Below are positions 53,553 through 62,700 of a DNA stretch of 64,000 nt, piece after piece; position 1 is the first letter of the stretch; each line of letters begins with the position of its first letter. The notes below the pieces were generated by a model. The model saw only the letters and a list, made by a program, of their open reading frames with translations, was not told the DNA's origin and did no database searches. A program made the translations under genes and the position numbers. Where the stretch lies: NCBI GenBank assembly GCA_004295045.1, contig SHND01000078.1:50595-114594 (forward strand). Reading direction: 5' to 3'. Source of the stretch: Chloroflexota bacterium (GTDB lineage Bacteria; Chloroflexota; Anaerolineae; UBA4142; SHND01).

Positions 53553-54030
53553 ATGCTGCGTTCTTTGCTTTGTCCGAGCGACCACCGCGTAATTTATCCA
53601 GCACGTTGTACATTTCTTGCAGCGTCGGATAATCTTTCATATTCTCGGCATAATGCGTGAAACGGACGCGCCCTTTTTTATCCACAATCAGCAGCGCGGG
53701 CATCCGTCCAAATTTCAACAATTTTACTTGTTGTCCATACTGCTCCGCAACACTGTGTTGCGGATCCGCCAGACCGAAAAAGGGCAATTTTTCTTTTGCC
53801 CAATACAATTTGAACACGGCGGGCAGGTCGGGACCGATTGCCAAAACTTCCGCGTCGCGTTTTACAAATTCCTCGTACTGTTGGCGCAACTGCGCCAAAT
53901 GCCGACGGCAGTGCGGTCAGGCAAAGCCGCGCAGAAACGTCAACACGACAAATTTTTTGCCGCGAAAATCTGACAGGCGAATTTCATCGCCATTTGTATC
54001 CGTGAGCGTAAAGTCAGGCGCGGTTTCCAT
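53551..54030 (-). CDS. Peroxiredoxin-like selenoprotein with UxxC redox motif
   Basis: From the ATG at 54030 (AGGGA seven bases upstream) the frame reads METAPDFTLTDTNGDEIRLS, then FLRGFA, then TGA at 53917-53919 as codon 38, then PHCRRHLAQLRQQYEEF and on to 53551. This is the AhpC/TSA-type thioredoxin fold, and the TGA stands exactly where relatives have the first Cys of CxxC. Total 159 residues with selenocysteine at 38 and Cys41. A hairpin after the TGA fits a bacterial SECIS. It would reduce peroxides or thiols. A frame that starts after the TGA (MAQLRQQ, 53898) would lack the active site. Confidence 0.82.
53881..53898 (-). promoter_or_regulatory. Candidate bacterial SECIS hairpin
   Basis: On the mRNA, UUGGCGC-AGUU-GCGCCAA forms a perfect 7-bp stem with a 4-base loop that has G in second place. 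The loop begins 25 bases after the UGA. Known bSECIS elements have a small loop with an early G, about 16-37 bases after the UGA. Confidence 0.65.
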
Positions 54031-54108
54031 AGAAATTCCCTTTGTACATATTTACATAATTACATAATTACGCTAAAATCAATCTACACTTTAATAGCGG
54101 AGGATTGC

Positions 54109-54414
54109 ATGAAGCCGTTGGTCAAAGTTGTGCGCCCATTGCGCAATGGGCAAATTACGATTCCGTCCGAATTTCGGGCGCGGCTCGAAATCAACGAACA
54201 CTCACTGTTGGAACTTGCCCTCGTCGGCGACGAATTGAGACTGAAACCCTTGCATGTTTCACGTGCAAAAAATTCGGAATGGGCGCGCGAGCTGTATGAA
54301 CTATTTGCGCCCGTTCGCACCGAGACTGCCAAACAAAGCGAAAAACAAGTGAACGCCGACATTGATAAAGCGGTGGCGGCAGTGCGGAGAAAACGCCGTG
54401 CGCGTCGTGCTTGA
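54109..54414 (+). CDS. AbrB/MazE-type antitoxin (VapB-like)
   Basis: The 101-residue product starts with the swapped-hairpin DNA-binding fold (VKVVRPLRNGQITIPSEFRA, LALVGDELRLKPL) and has a helical, basic C-terminus (VRRKRRARRA) that would hold the toxin. GGAGG precedes the ATG. It overlaps the next gene by 17 bases, the usual antitoxin-first order. It is expected to repress its own promoter; no operator is evident to me. Confidence 0.88.
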   Translation: MKPLVKVVRPLRNGQITIPSEFRARLEINEHSLLELALVGDELRLKPLHVSRAKNSEWARELYELFAPVRTETAKQSEKQVNADIDKAVAAVRRKRRARRA

Positions 54415-54823
54415 TACGGTGGTGTTTGTCCGCGCGCTCATCAACGCCCGCAGTTTTAGCGGACGCATCTTGTCCGAGTTCGCGCCGCATTTTATCCTGC
54501 TCGTTTCCAAAGAGACCGCGCAAGAGCTCTTGGAAGTAATTCGACGCCCCGAATTGGCAAAAAAGTACAAAAAACTTGCAGTCATTCGCATCGAAGCAGT
54601 GATTGAACTCGTCGCCCAAGCGGAACTGATTCTACTTGATGAAATTCCCCAAGTCGTCCGCGATGTCAAGGACGACGTTTTTGTTGCAACAGCGCAAATG
54701 GGCAAAGCGGATTATCTTGTGACAGAAGATAAAGACTTGCTCGAATTAACTGGCGATTTTGATTTTGAAATCGTCAATACTAAAAATTTTATCGAAATCC
54801 TTGAGGCACAGGCGACGCGCTAG
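54398..54823 (+). CDS. PIN-domain toxin (VapC-like)
   Basis: The 141-residue product has the PIN acidic residues: Asp in VVLDTVVFVRALIN, Glu in KETAQELLEVI, Asp in DVKDDVFVATAQ and Asp in YLVTEDKDLL. This matches the branch of putative PIN toxins paired with AbrB-type antitoxins. It probably cleaves RNA. It starts with GTG at 54398 after GGAG. The stop codon lies inside a GCGCTAGAGAGCGC repeat (54811-54857), so the end (EAQATR) may have been altered by that insertion. Confidence 0.88.
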   Translation: MRVVLDTVVFVRALINARSFSGRILSEFAPHFILLVSKETAQELLEVIRRPELAKKYKKLAVIRIEAVIELVAQAELILLDEIPQVVRDVKDDVFVATAQMGKADYLVTEDKDLLELTGDFDFEIVNTKNFIEILEAQATR

Positions 54824-54857
54824 AGAGCGCTTGCTACGCGGCGCTGCGCGCCGCTGC
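54811..54857. repeat. Fragment of the MITE-like family
   Basis: GCGCTAGAGAGCGCTTGCTACGC matches the core of the elements at 5793-5911 and 16105-16229. It spans the gap between the PIN toxin stop and the stop of the opposing lipocalin gene. Confidence 0.55.
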
Positions 54858-56021
54858 TCAATACCCCACATCTCCCCGCGCGTTGCCGTACCCTGTCATT
54901 TCCACGTAACCTTGCCCGCGCACATTTTTTCCGTTTGATGTTCCTTTTACATCCACCGCGCCTTCCCAATAGGTGAACGATACGCGCATTTCTTGGTCAG
55001 CGATCAAGGGCGTCAACGTCAAATCCAAATTTGCGGACGGAATTTCGACGCGCCATTTGCTTGGATATTTTCCCCCAGACACGGGACTTGTCCAGGTGTC
55101 GAGGACAGAAATTTTCACCTCATCGCGTTTCAAATATTTTGTCGAACCATCCGCTTCCACCAACGTTCCCGACGACAACAATTCGATGCTGCCATCCTTG
55201 TTGCGAATTTGAAAAAACATCAGCTCTTGATCGCTATCTAACTGAATCGAAAACCAATCCCATCCCGCCGCGTTTTCGCCGAGCGCGGTGGTACCCCATT
55301 CGTGATCGAACCACGAATCTCCTGTCACCGAAAAATTTTCGCCATTGATACGAATCGTTCCCGTTGTCGGCATCCGCGTGAACGAAACATAGTACGACGC
55401 GTTGCCTTTCGTCTCTGTTTTTTGCGAGACGCCATTTTCGCCGTGAACGACGGGCGGTTTCGACGCGTTCAAATTCAAATCGAGCGCCATCTTGGCATCA
55501 TCGGCGAGCAACTTGACAGCTGACGCATCAGGATTCGAGCCGGTCGCCGACCAATTATCTATCCAGACGTGAAATGGTTCGCCGCTCGCGCCCGCGAGTC
55601 CCGCCGCGCCGCGCTCGAAAATTTCCGCTTCGTTGTGCGAATTATTTTTCTCATCCGTTATCGCAAAATGCGCGAAATAAATTTGATTCGTCGCCCAATC
55701 GGAAGCGCGCGCCGTAACAACACCCGGCGATATCCCGCGTCGAAAAAACGTCAGCTGATAACCAAATCGTCTGCCGTCCTCTGCGGTGAGATTCCCCGTG
55801 TAGTACCACCATTCCGTTTGATAATCGAAATGCGGTCCATGGTCTTGCGGAAATTGCATCTCACGCGGTTCCGTCACGCGCGCAAATCCTTCCGCGCCCT
55901 GCGCCGATTGCAACGCGACGATTTCGGTAGCCACAGGCGCGCGCTGCTGCGATTGCCAATAGAAAAACGCGGCGATGCTAACGATCGCAAGTACGCTGAT
56001 TACAACAATAATCCGTCTCAT
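54858..56021 (-). CDS. CrtC/AttH-type lipocalin-like protein
   Basis: The 387-residue product has a membrane anchor or signal (about 4-22), then HFDYQTEWWYYTGNLTAEDG, RRFGYQLTFFRRG and IYFAHFAITD, the N-terminal pattern of carotenoid hydratase (CrtC)/AttH proteins. DSWFDHEWGTT and WDWFSIQLD follow, then a second lipocalin-like barrel. The fold binds hydrophobic ligands; enzymes of this group hydrate carotenoids, but no carotenoid genes are near. It directly precedes an FtsX/LolD-type transporter pair in the same direction, as is common for AttH homologues. Confidence 0.88.
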   Translation of the reverse strand: MRRIIVVISVLAIVSIAAFFYWQSQQRAPVATEIVALQSAQGAEGFARVTEPREMQFPQDHGPHFDYQTEWWYYTGNLTAEDGRRFGYQLTFFRRGISPGVVTARASDWATNQIYFAHFAITDEKNNSHNEAEIFERGAAGLAGASGEPFHVWIDNWSATGSNPDASAVKLLADDAKMALDLNLNASKPPVVHGENGVSQKTETKGNASYYVSFTRMPTTGTIRINGENFSVTGDSWFDHEWGTTALGENAAGWDWFSIQLDSDQELMFFQIRNKDGSIELLSSGTLVEADGSTKYLKRDEVKISVLDTWTSPVSGGKYPSKWRVEIPSANLDLTLTPLIADQEMRVSFTYWEGAVDVKGTSNGKNVRGQGYVEMTGYGNARGDVGY

Positions 56022-56022
56022 A

Positions 56023-56062
56023 TTTTCACTATTGCACCATCTCACTATTACACTATCGCACG
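56023..56062. repeat. AATAGTG word array, second copy
   Basis: On the minus strand GTGCGATAGTGTAATAGTG passes into GGTGCAATAGTG. Same words as at 31786-31867. It lies between the permease stop and the lipocalin start. Confidence 0.7.
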
Positions 56063-56064
56063 CT

Positions 56065-58596
56065 TTATTCTTCCCTCAACGCCTCAATCACCTGCAAATG
56101 CGACAACCGCACCATCGGATAAATCGCCGCAATCAATGCCGCGCCAATCGAAACCACAAGCGCTTGGACGTACACTTCGGGAACGCTCGTGAAAAAAATC
56201 GTCCAGCCGAACGAACGCAAATTGATAACGTAAATCAAAATCGCCGCGAGAACCAAGCCAACCGGAATCGCCAAAATTCCCGCCGCCGCGCCCATCAAGC
56301 CGCTTTCCAAAAGTGTGAGTCGCCACAATTGTCGCAGTGTCATGCCCGTCGCGCGCAGGGTTCCCAATTCGCGCGTGCGTTCCAATTGCAATGCCATCAG
56401 CGCGGACAAAATCCCGATGAACGCCACCGCAATCGCAATCACTTGGAGCGCGCGCGTAATCGCAAACGTGCGGTCAAAAATCACGAGCGCGGCGTCGCGC
56501 AACGCGCGATTGCTTTGCACCGTCACGTCATTCCCACTCAACGCGACGCGCACCGCATCTTCCACTTGATTCACATCATAGCTCGGCGCGACGTACACTG
56601 AAAAGCCCGAAATCTTCGGGTCGTTCCAAAATTTTCGGTACACATCCAGCGACATCAAAATCGAACCTTGATCGCTCGAATAATCGTAATAGACGCCAAC
56701 GATTGGAAAACTTTGCGCGCCTTTATCTGTCAACAACGTCAACGTATCGCCTTCCGCGACGTGATGTTTATTCGCAAACGGTTCCGTAATCGCAATCGCG
56801 CCCGCGTTCAACTGCTCATAAATTTTGCTCGGGTCACCGCTATAGCTGCGAAAAATCCGCGACTCGCGCGCAACGCCGCCTTGTGTCGCATTCAGTCTCA
56901 AGTCTCCCGTCTCTAGTCCCCGCACTGTCACCGAACGCAGCACTTCGATATTTTGCACGCCCTCCACTGCGCGCGCCTTTTCCACCAGCGCGGGGTCCAT
57001 CGTCACCACGCGATTCGCGCCCGCGAGCGGCGTCGTAATGTAAAAATCTGCGTTCAACGTTTGCGCCAGCCAATTTTCCACCGTCGAGCGAAACGACGCA
57101 ATCATCACCGTCACGCCAATCACAACGGCGACGGCAACCATCAACGACGCAATCGCCACCGACGTGCGGCTCAATGCTTGTGTCACCGTGCGCGATGCCA
57201 TGCGCGCAATCAAGCCAAAGCGTCCAAGCGTCGCGGTGGCGATTCGCATCAAAAAAATCGTGACGACGGGAACATACAACACCAGCCCAAACAGCGCGAT
57301 AAAAATTCCGCCGAACAACAGCGCCACATTGCTTTGCCCAAAAATCAAAATCGCCGCGCCGATCACAATCAACACCGCGCCGATAACATTCAAGCGCGGC
57401 AGCAGGCGGCGAATGCGGTCTTCCAAATCCGAACGCTGCAAAACGGTGACGGCGGGAACGGCGGATGCTTCGTACGCGGGCAGCGCGGCGGCGAGCAGCG
57501 CGGAAGAAATTCCAAGCAACAAACCTTTTACCAAACTGAACGCGTCCACGTTCACATCGCTCACCGTCAACGTAAAATACAAATCATTTATCGTCTGCGT
57601 CACGAGCGCGACAGTCAAACGTCCGAGCAACATTCCCAAGCCCAAACCAATGAGTGAACCAATCAAACCCAAGAGCGCGGCTTCGCTCATGATGAGCAAA
57701 AAAATTTCGCGCCCCGTCACGCCGACACAGCGCAGGATGCCCAACATTCGTCTGCGTTGCACTACGCTAAACATCACCGTGTTGTAAATCAAAAACATGC
57801 CCACCGCGAGCGCGAGCAACGAAAACGCGGTGAGATTCAGTTGAAACGCGGCGGTGAGCTGCGTCACCGTATCCGCTTGTTCCGACGCGCGCACAAGGCG
57901 CAAACCTTCCGGCAGCGCAGCAGCGATTTTATTCGCTTGCTCATCCGTCGCAATCAAATCAATCCGCGTCAATTTTCCATCCAAACCAAAAAGTTCTTGC
58001 GCGCTCGCGATATCGGTGAGAATTAATCCTTCCAACACGCGCGACGAGACCTCGTTCGGCTGCCGCATCAAACCAACAATCGTTACCGGTTTTTTTTGCG
58101 TGCCGATCTGTAAGGTGAGTGTATCGCCAACTTTTAGATTGTAACGCGCCGCGCTGTCCGCGCTGATCAACACCGCGCCCGGCTGCGTATAAAACGCGGT
58201 GAGCGCGTTCACGTCAACATTCGTCCCTGCGGTGATGTACGTCCGAAACGGCGGCTCGGCAAACAAATCAATCCCCAACACGCGCATCGTTTGTCCACCC
58301 AATTCTTTTGCGCCTGCGTATCCTTCCACAATCGGCGCGGCGTTGCGAAAACCTTGCAATCTCAAATTGCGATACACCGAATCGTCAAAACCATTCGCGC
58401 CGCCGACGATTTGATGCGTCGCCTTGCCAACAATCACCTCTGTCGAAAGTTGAAACGCGCGCGTCGCCGAAGCGTTCGCCAAATCCACCGCGACGACGAC
58501 GGCGACACCGAGCGCGACGGAAAGGATCAACAGCAGCGTGAGCCATGGGCGATGCAGTTGGTCGCGGAGGATGGTTTTGAAAAGAGTGAGGTGCAT
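56065..58596 (-). CDS. FtsX/MacB-type ABC transporter permease
   Basis: The 843-residue product has the double FtsX layout: a first helix (18-38), a large outer domain, three helices near 255-380, further paired helices in the middle (about 410-500), another outer domain and three closing helices. LGVAVVVAVDLANASATRAF and the ending SHLQVIEALREE are typical. With the ATPase it would move lipoproteins, lipids or peptides or transmit force to the periplasm. It starts ATG at 58596 right after a repeat array, with no ribosome binding site. Linked to the AttH-like gene, 43 bp downstream. Confidence 0.9.
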   Translation of the reverse strand: MHLTLFKTILRDQLHRPWLTLLLILSVALGVAVVVAVDLANASATRAFQLSTEVIVGKATHQIVGGANGFDDSVYRNLRLQGFRNAAPIVEGYAGAKELGGQTMRVLGIDLFAEPPFRTYITAGTNVDVNALTAFYTQPGAVLISADSAARYNLKVGDTLTLQIGTQKKPVTIVGLMRQPNEVSSRVLEGLILTDIASAQELFGLDGKLTRIDLIATDEQANKIAAALPEGLRLVRASEQADTVTQLTAAFQLNLTAFSLLALAVGMFLIYNTVMFSVVQRRRMLGILRCVGVTGREIFLLIMSEAALLGLIGSLIGLGLGMLLGRLTVALVTQTINDLYFTLTVSDVNVDAFSLVKGLLLGISSALLAAALPAYEASAVPAVTVLQRSDLEDRIRRLLPRLNVIGAVLIVIGAAILIFGQSNVALLFGGIFIALFGLVLYVPVVTIFLMRIATATLGRFGLIARMASRTVTQALSRTSVAIASLMVAVAVVIGVTVMIASFRSTVENWLAQTLNADFYITTPLAGANRVVTMDPALVEKARAVEGVQNIEVLRSVTVRGLETGDLRLNATQGGVARESRIFRSYSGDPSKIYEQLNAGAIAITEPFANKHHVAEGDTLTLLTDKGAQSFPIVGVYYDYSSDQGSILMSLDVYRKFWNDPKISGFSVYVAPSYDVNQVEDAVRVALSGNDVTVQSNRALRDAALVIFDRTFAITRALQVIAIAVAFIGILSALMALQLERTRELGTLRATGMTLRQLWRLTLLESGLMGAAAGILAIPVGLVLAAILIYVINLRSFGWTIFFTSVPEVYVQALVVSIGAALIAAIYPMVRLSHLQVIEALREE

Positions 58597-58692
58597 AGTG
58601 GAGAGTGGAGAGTGGAGAGTCGAGAGTCGAGAGTCGAGAGTCGAGAGTCGAGAGTCGAGACTGGAGATTGGAGATTGGAGACTAGAGACTTG
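58597..58692. repeat. GAGAGTC tandem word array
   Basis: About six copies of GAGAGTC flanked by GGAGAGT and GGAGATT variants, then AATTTTGAATTTC words. It lies between the ATPase and permease genes and gives the minus-strand mRNA a pyrimidine-rich leader. Confidence 0.9.
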
Positions 58693-58704
58693 AATTTTGA
58701 ATTT

Positions 58705-59409
58705 CTAATTTCCAACTTTTAATTTTCCATCCTCCATCCGTAACACCCTATCCGCCTGTTCTGCAATTTCGCTCGAATGAGTGACCATCACGAGGGTCTT
58801 GTTTTTTTCGCGCGCGAGTTGAACTAGCAATTCCAAAATTTTCGCGCCCGTTTCCGCGTCGAGATTGCCTGTTGGTTCATCAGCGAGAATCAATTCGGCG
58901 TCGGCGCACAACGCACGCGCGATGGCAACGCGCTGCTGCTCGCCGCCCGAAAGCTTGTCGGGAAAAACGTCCGCGCGTTCGCGCAACGCCACCGCGTCGA
59001 GCAAACGATTCGCTTGCGCTTGCGCGTCCGCTTCCTTCCAGCCCGCGAGTTCGGCGGTCATCAAAACATTTTCGCGCACGGTGAGCGTGGGAATGAGATT
59101 GAAAAATTGAAAGACGAAACCGATGTGCTTGCGGCGAAACAGCGTGCGGTCATTGTCGTTCAGTTTCGCAATATTTATCGCGTCAACAAAAATATCGCCG
59201 TGCGTCGGCGTGTCAAGCCCCGCGAGCAAATTCAGCAGCGTACTTTTGCCGCTGCCGCTGCGCCCCACAATCGCCACAAATTCGCCGCGCGCGAGTTCGG
59301 CGTTCACGCCTTGCAGCACCGCGCGTTCTTGATCGCCTTCGTGAAAAGTTTTGGTGACGTTTCCAAAACGAATGAACGCCTCTTTGATATTGCCGTTCGC
59401 TGAAACCAT
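58705..59409 (-). CDS. LolD/MacB-type ABC transporter ATPase
   Basis: The 234-residue product has Walker A GRSGSGKST, Q-loop FVFQFFNLIPTLT, signature LSGGEQQRVAIARAL, Walker B LILADEPTGNLD and H-loop VTHS. This matches the LolD subclass that pairs with FtsX-type permeases. It lies upstream of the permease in the same direction, separated by 108 bp of repeat. No ribosome binding site stands out before the ATG at 59409. Confidence 0.95.
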   Translation of the reverse strand: MVSANGNIKEAFIRFGNVTKTFHEGDQERAVLQGVNAELARGEFVAIVGRSGSGKSTLLNLLAGLDTPTHGDIFVDAINIAKLNDNDRTLFRRKHIGFVFQFFNLIPTLTVRENVLMTAELAGWKEADAQAQANRLLDAVALRERADVFPDKLSGGEQQRVAIARALCADAELILADEPTGNLDAETGAKILELLVQLAREKNKTLVMVTHSSEIAEQADRVLRMEDGKLKVGN

Positions 59410-59501
59410 GCCACTGCCTTTGTGAAATTTTGCACCATTGTAGCCCTATTCTTTGTGGCGCAAAACTCGTTTGCCTTACGAGGGACGAACTGGCTGCCAA
59501 C

Positions 59502-59546
59502 AAAAAATCCCGCATGAGAGTTCGTAACCTACTAGCTCACGCGGGA
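59502..59546 (-). terminator. Terminator downstream of the SIR2-NACHT-FGE gene
   Basis: On the minus strand TCCCGCGTGAG pairs with CTCATGCGGGA-type sequence (11 bp, one wobble and a small bulge) and is followed by six T. The rest of the 291-bp gap 59410-59700 shows no gene. Confidence 0.65.
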
Positions 59547-59660
59547 AACATCTGCACTATGCCCTTTTTCCCGGGTCCATGATTGCGTGCAGCTCGTTGC
59601 AACATCATCGGCAAACGAAAGCCGCCCCTTTCTTTGTGTTCTTTCTTTCCTTCTTTTGCC

Positions 59661-59691
59661 GTTGTTTTCCAAACAATGGTTTCTAAACAAC
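59661..59691 (-). other. Hairpin just downstream of the variable repeat
   Basis: GTTGTTT (59661-59667) pairs with AAACAAC (59685-59691), with an inner AAAC-AATG-GTTT stem. It starts 25 bases after the end of the variable-repeat-like stretch. Hairpins or cruciforms just behind the variable repeat are known to aid retrohoming in diversity-generating retroelements. Confidence 0.4.
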
Positions 59692-59700
59692 AGAGGACAA

Positions 59701-62700
59701 CTACGAGGAGAACGTTCTGGCGCAACGAAAACCGTAGTAGACGAGCCTGTAGACAGGGTAGATCCAGAAGCGGTAGGCGCAGCGGGCGTCGATCGCATCG
59801 AGGTAGAACGAGCCGCCCCGCAGCACGGGATAGGGTTCGTTTCTGCTGTACAAGCTCGCCGTCCATTCCCAGACATTGCCCGCAAGATCAATGACAGCGT
59901 CCTCCGCGCTCTTGCCATCGGGGTACATCAGCACGGGTGTGGTCGCGTTCAAATCGCTCTCGCTTGTATTTGCTCGCCGCGCGTCGAACTCTTTGCCCCA
60001 CGGATATATATTTCCGTTTCTGCCGCGTGCGGCGCGCTCCCATTCTTGTTCAGTGGGCAGGCGAAAACTCTTGCCGGTTTGCTCCTTGAGCCAGTTGCAG
60101 TATGCTTCCGCTTCGTACCAACTGACGCCGACGACGGGTTGCAAAGGATTATTGAATCGAGAATCGTCCCAATAACGCGGCTCGGTCCACCTTTTCTGCT
60201 GGCAGACTTGCCATCCTTCCTTTGACCACCAGCGCTCCGTGCTATAGCCCTCGGCGCGAATAAAATTCTTGAACTGCGCGTTGGTTACGGGATACTTGGC
60301 AATTTCAAAGGGCTGGCGAATTTCTTGGGTTTGATCCTTGTCGCTATATAGGAACTTGCCCGCCGGAATACGCACCATCTCATCCAGATCGTCGGGCAGC
60401 CAACCGAGTTCGCCCAGCACGAGTCCGGCGTCGCGCCGCGTTGCTGCAGGGATGTGATAGGCGATCATCGTTTGGTAGAGCGCGGTGAGGCAATCCTCCC
60501 ACAATTTTTTCTCAACACCCGCCGCGCCAATATTGAGCAGACATGCGCCCGCAAGTACCACATTTTTCCCGCGCTCGTCCTTTTGCGGCGGCGTGTCTTC
60601 CAGTATCTGGCGAATAAAGAGCGAAGCGGTTGCTTCTTCTTTCGAGATGAGGCTGAGGTATTCGGCGGTGAGGCGCGCCACTTCACGCCATGCGGGCAAA
60701 TAGAGCTGCGGATGCAAGGTCTCAAAGATCTCCGCGCGCGCCACTTGCCCCGCAAAGACCGCGCCGCGCGCCGCGAGGTACTCTTCAAAGGTCAAGTGCA
60801 AAAAGCCATAGGCGTTTTCGCCGCGCTCGACCAACAATCCCGCGTATTTGCGCACACTGTCTACAAAGCTGCGCGCGGCGCTCACTGCATCGTCGGGCGG
60901 CAGTTTTTGCGTGTAATAGTCCTGAACCTGTTTCTCAATCTCCTCGCGTTTAGCAGTTCCCGCTGGATGCTCGCGGTGCATCCACAGCGCGAGCGGCGCG
61001 AGAATTTTGATCGCTTCCACTTCTTCGAGACTGCCGAGGGCTTCGCGCGCCAACGTTCGGCGGCGGCTCCATGAGGTGATGAGAGTCTTGACGTATAGTT
61101 CGTACAACTCGACGCGCTTTTGGGGTAGTTCCTTGCCTTCATAGTGGATTAGGGCGAGGATGGTCAACAAGAGCGGATTCGTAGCCAATGCCTGCACGCC
61201 GGGGTCACGAGAGATCGCAGTGGTGAGGCGCTCGGCTTCGTTTTTCGCTTCCTCGCGCGCGGCAGGCGTATCCCCACGCGCCTTTCGCAAATATGCTGCC
61301 CACCAGTTATGGGCGAACCAGTGAATCTCATCCGCGGTAAAATTTTGCAAAGTGAAATGCGCAACGTCCGCCGCATCAAAAGGAGCATCGCGATAACCGA
61401 TGATACGGCTGGTGATGATAAAGCGGTTATCCTTTTTCCATTTTTCGTAAAACGCTTTCACTCGCGCGACGACGCGCTGTCGCTCGGCACTTTCAAACAC
61501 CTCATCCAAACCGTCGAGGAGAATGAGCGCCGTGCCGCTGGCAAGTTGCTCTTGCAAGAGCGGCGTGAGATTGTACGTCATTGTCTCGGTGCGCCACCAC
61601 TGCGGGATGAACTCAAGCAGGTCGAGGTCAGGATTTCTGCGAAGCTCGACGTTGTAGGCAGCAAGGGGAACGAGGAATGGCACGCGTTGTTCTTTCAGTC
61701 CGAGCTTTTCTTCGGCGAGTACCTGCGCAAAGATCACGGCGAGGTACCGGAGCAGAGTAGTCTTGCCCCCGCCGGGATTACCAAGAATCACGAGTGACTT
61801 GTGACGCTTTAGTATCTCGTCTATTCGCTGCGGCTCGGACGCGGCGCGTTCGCGCAGCTGTTCTTCTATCTGCGCGCCTCTTTGGAGAGGAAATTGTTCA
61901 AGCATCTCGGCGCGCGGCATTTCGGGCGCGGCATAGAGATGGACGTACAGATCGTCCACGTCAAGCGTCACCATAGCGCGTTCTAGCTGGACGATGCCCT
62001 GAAAGGTGAGCGGGCGCAAGAGGTCAATCAAGTACGAGAGATACCGCTGTGCCGCGAGTGGTATTGTCGGGCTGGGCACGGTTTCGATCACTGGCATTAC
62101 GGATACAGGCGCGGTCAAATGTTTTTCCAATTCCGTGAAAAAAGTCAGCGCGCCGTAGGGCTTGGACTCGGCATCGCAGAGCACTTCGACATTTTGATTG
62201 CGCCACAACCCCATCCGTGATTTGATGACATGTGGATTGACTGCATAGACCTGCCGTGGCACGCGGCGCTCAATTCGCACGTCGTTGTACGCGCGCCGCA
62301 CATTTTCGTCTCCCAATCCATAACCAACCAGAATAATGGTTTGGTCAATAAAGATATTCTCCAGTCGCCGCCAAAAGTTTGGATGGTCATGGGGAAAACG
62401 CGCAAAGTCATCACCGCTGAGGATAAAAGAGCTGGCGCTATCCAATGTTCCGTGCAGCTTGAAAATGTTCAACGTTTCGGGTGTCTTGGGGCGTCCTTCT
62501 AAATCTGCGTCGGTGATGATGGGATAAAAGTCGCGTTTGGGGGTGAGCGCATCACAAGCCTCTTCAAGCAGCGTATCCCAATTGGTCGTGATAACGAGAT
62601 TCACGTCTTTGAGGCGTGCGAGGGCGAGATGCGCGGATGAAGGCTCTGTCAACCGATCCTGTGCGGCTTTGATGAGTCTGCGGATTTCGGTATTCAGCTG

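Noticed and set aside
53917..53919. TGA as a plain nonsense mutation
   Set aside because: It falls exactly on the redox Cys position, both sides keep good coding sequence, and a SECIS-like hairpin lies at the right distance. A sequencing error remains possible.
58597..58692. CRISPR array
   Set aside because: The units are 7 bases long with no spacers of constant length, and no cas gene is near. The other word arrays fail for the same reason.
59584..59640. Template repeat for the variable-repeat-like block
   Set aside because: Only a nine-base match (GGGGCGGCT) is shared and the following bases do not align or show A at variable sites. Treated as chance.
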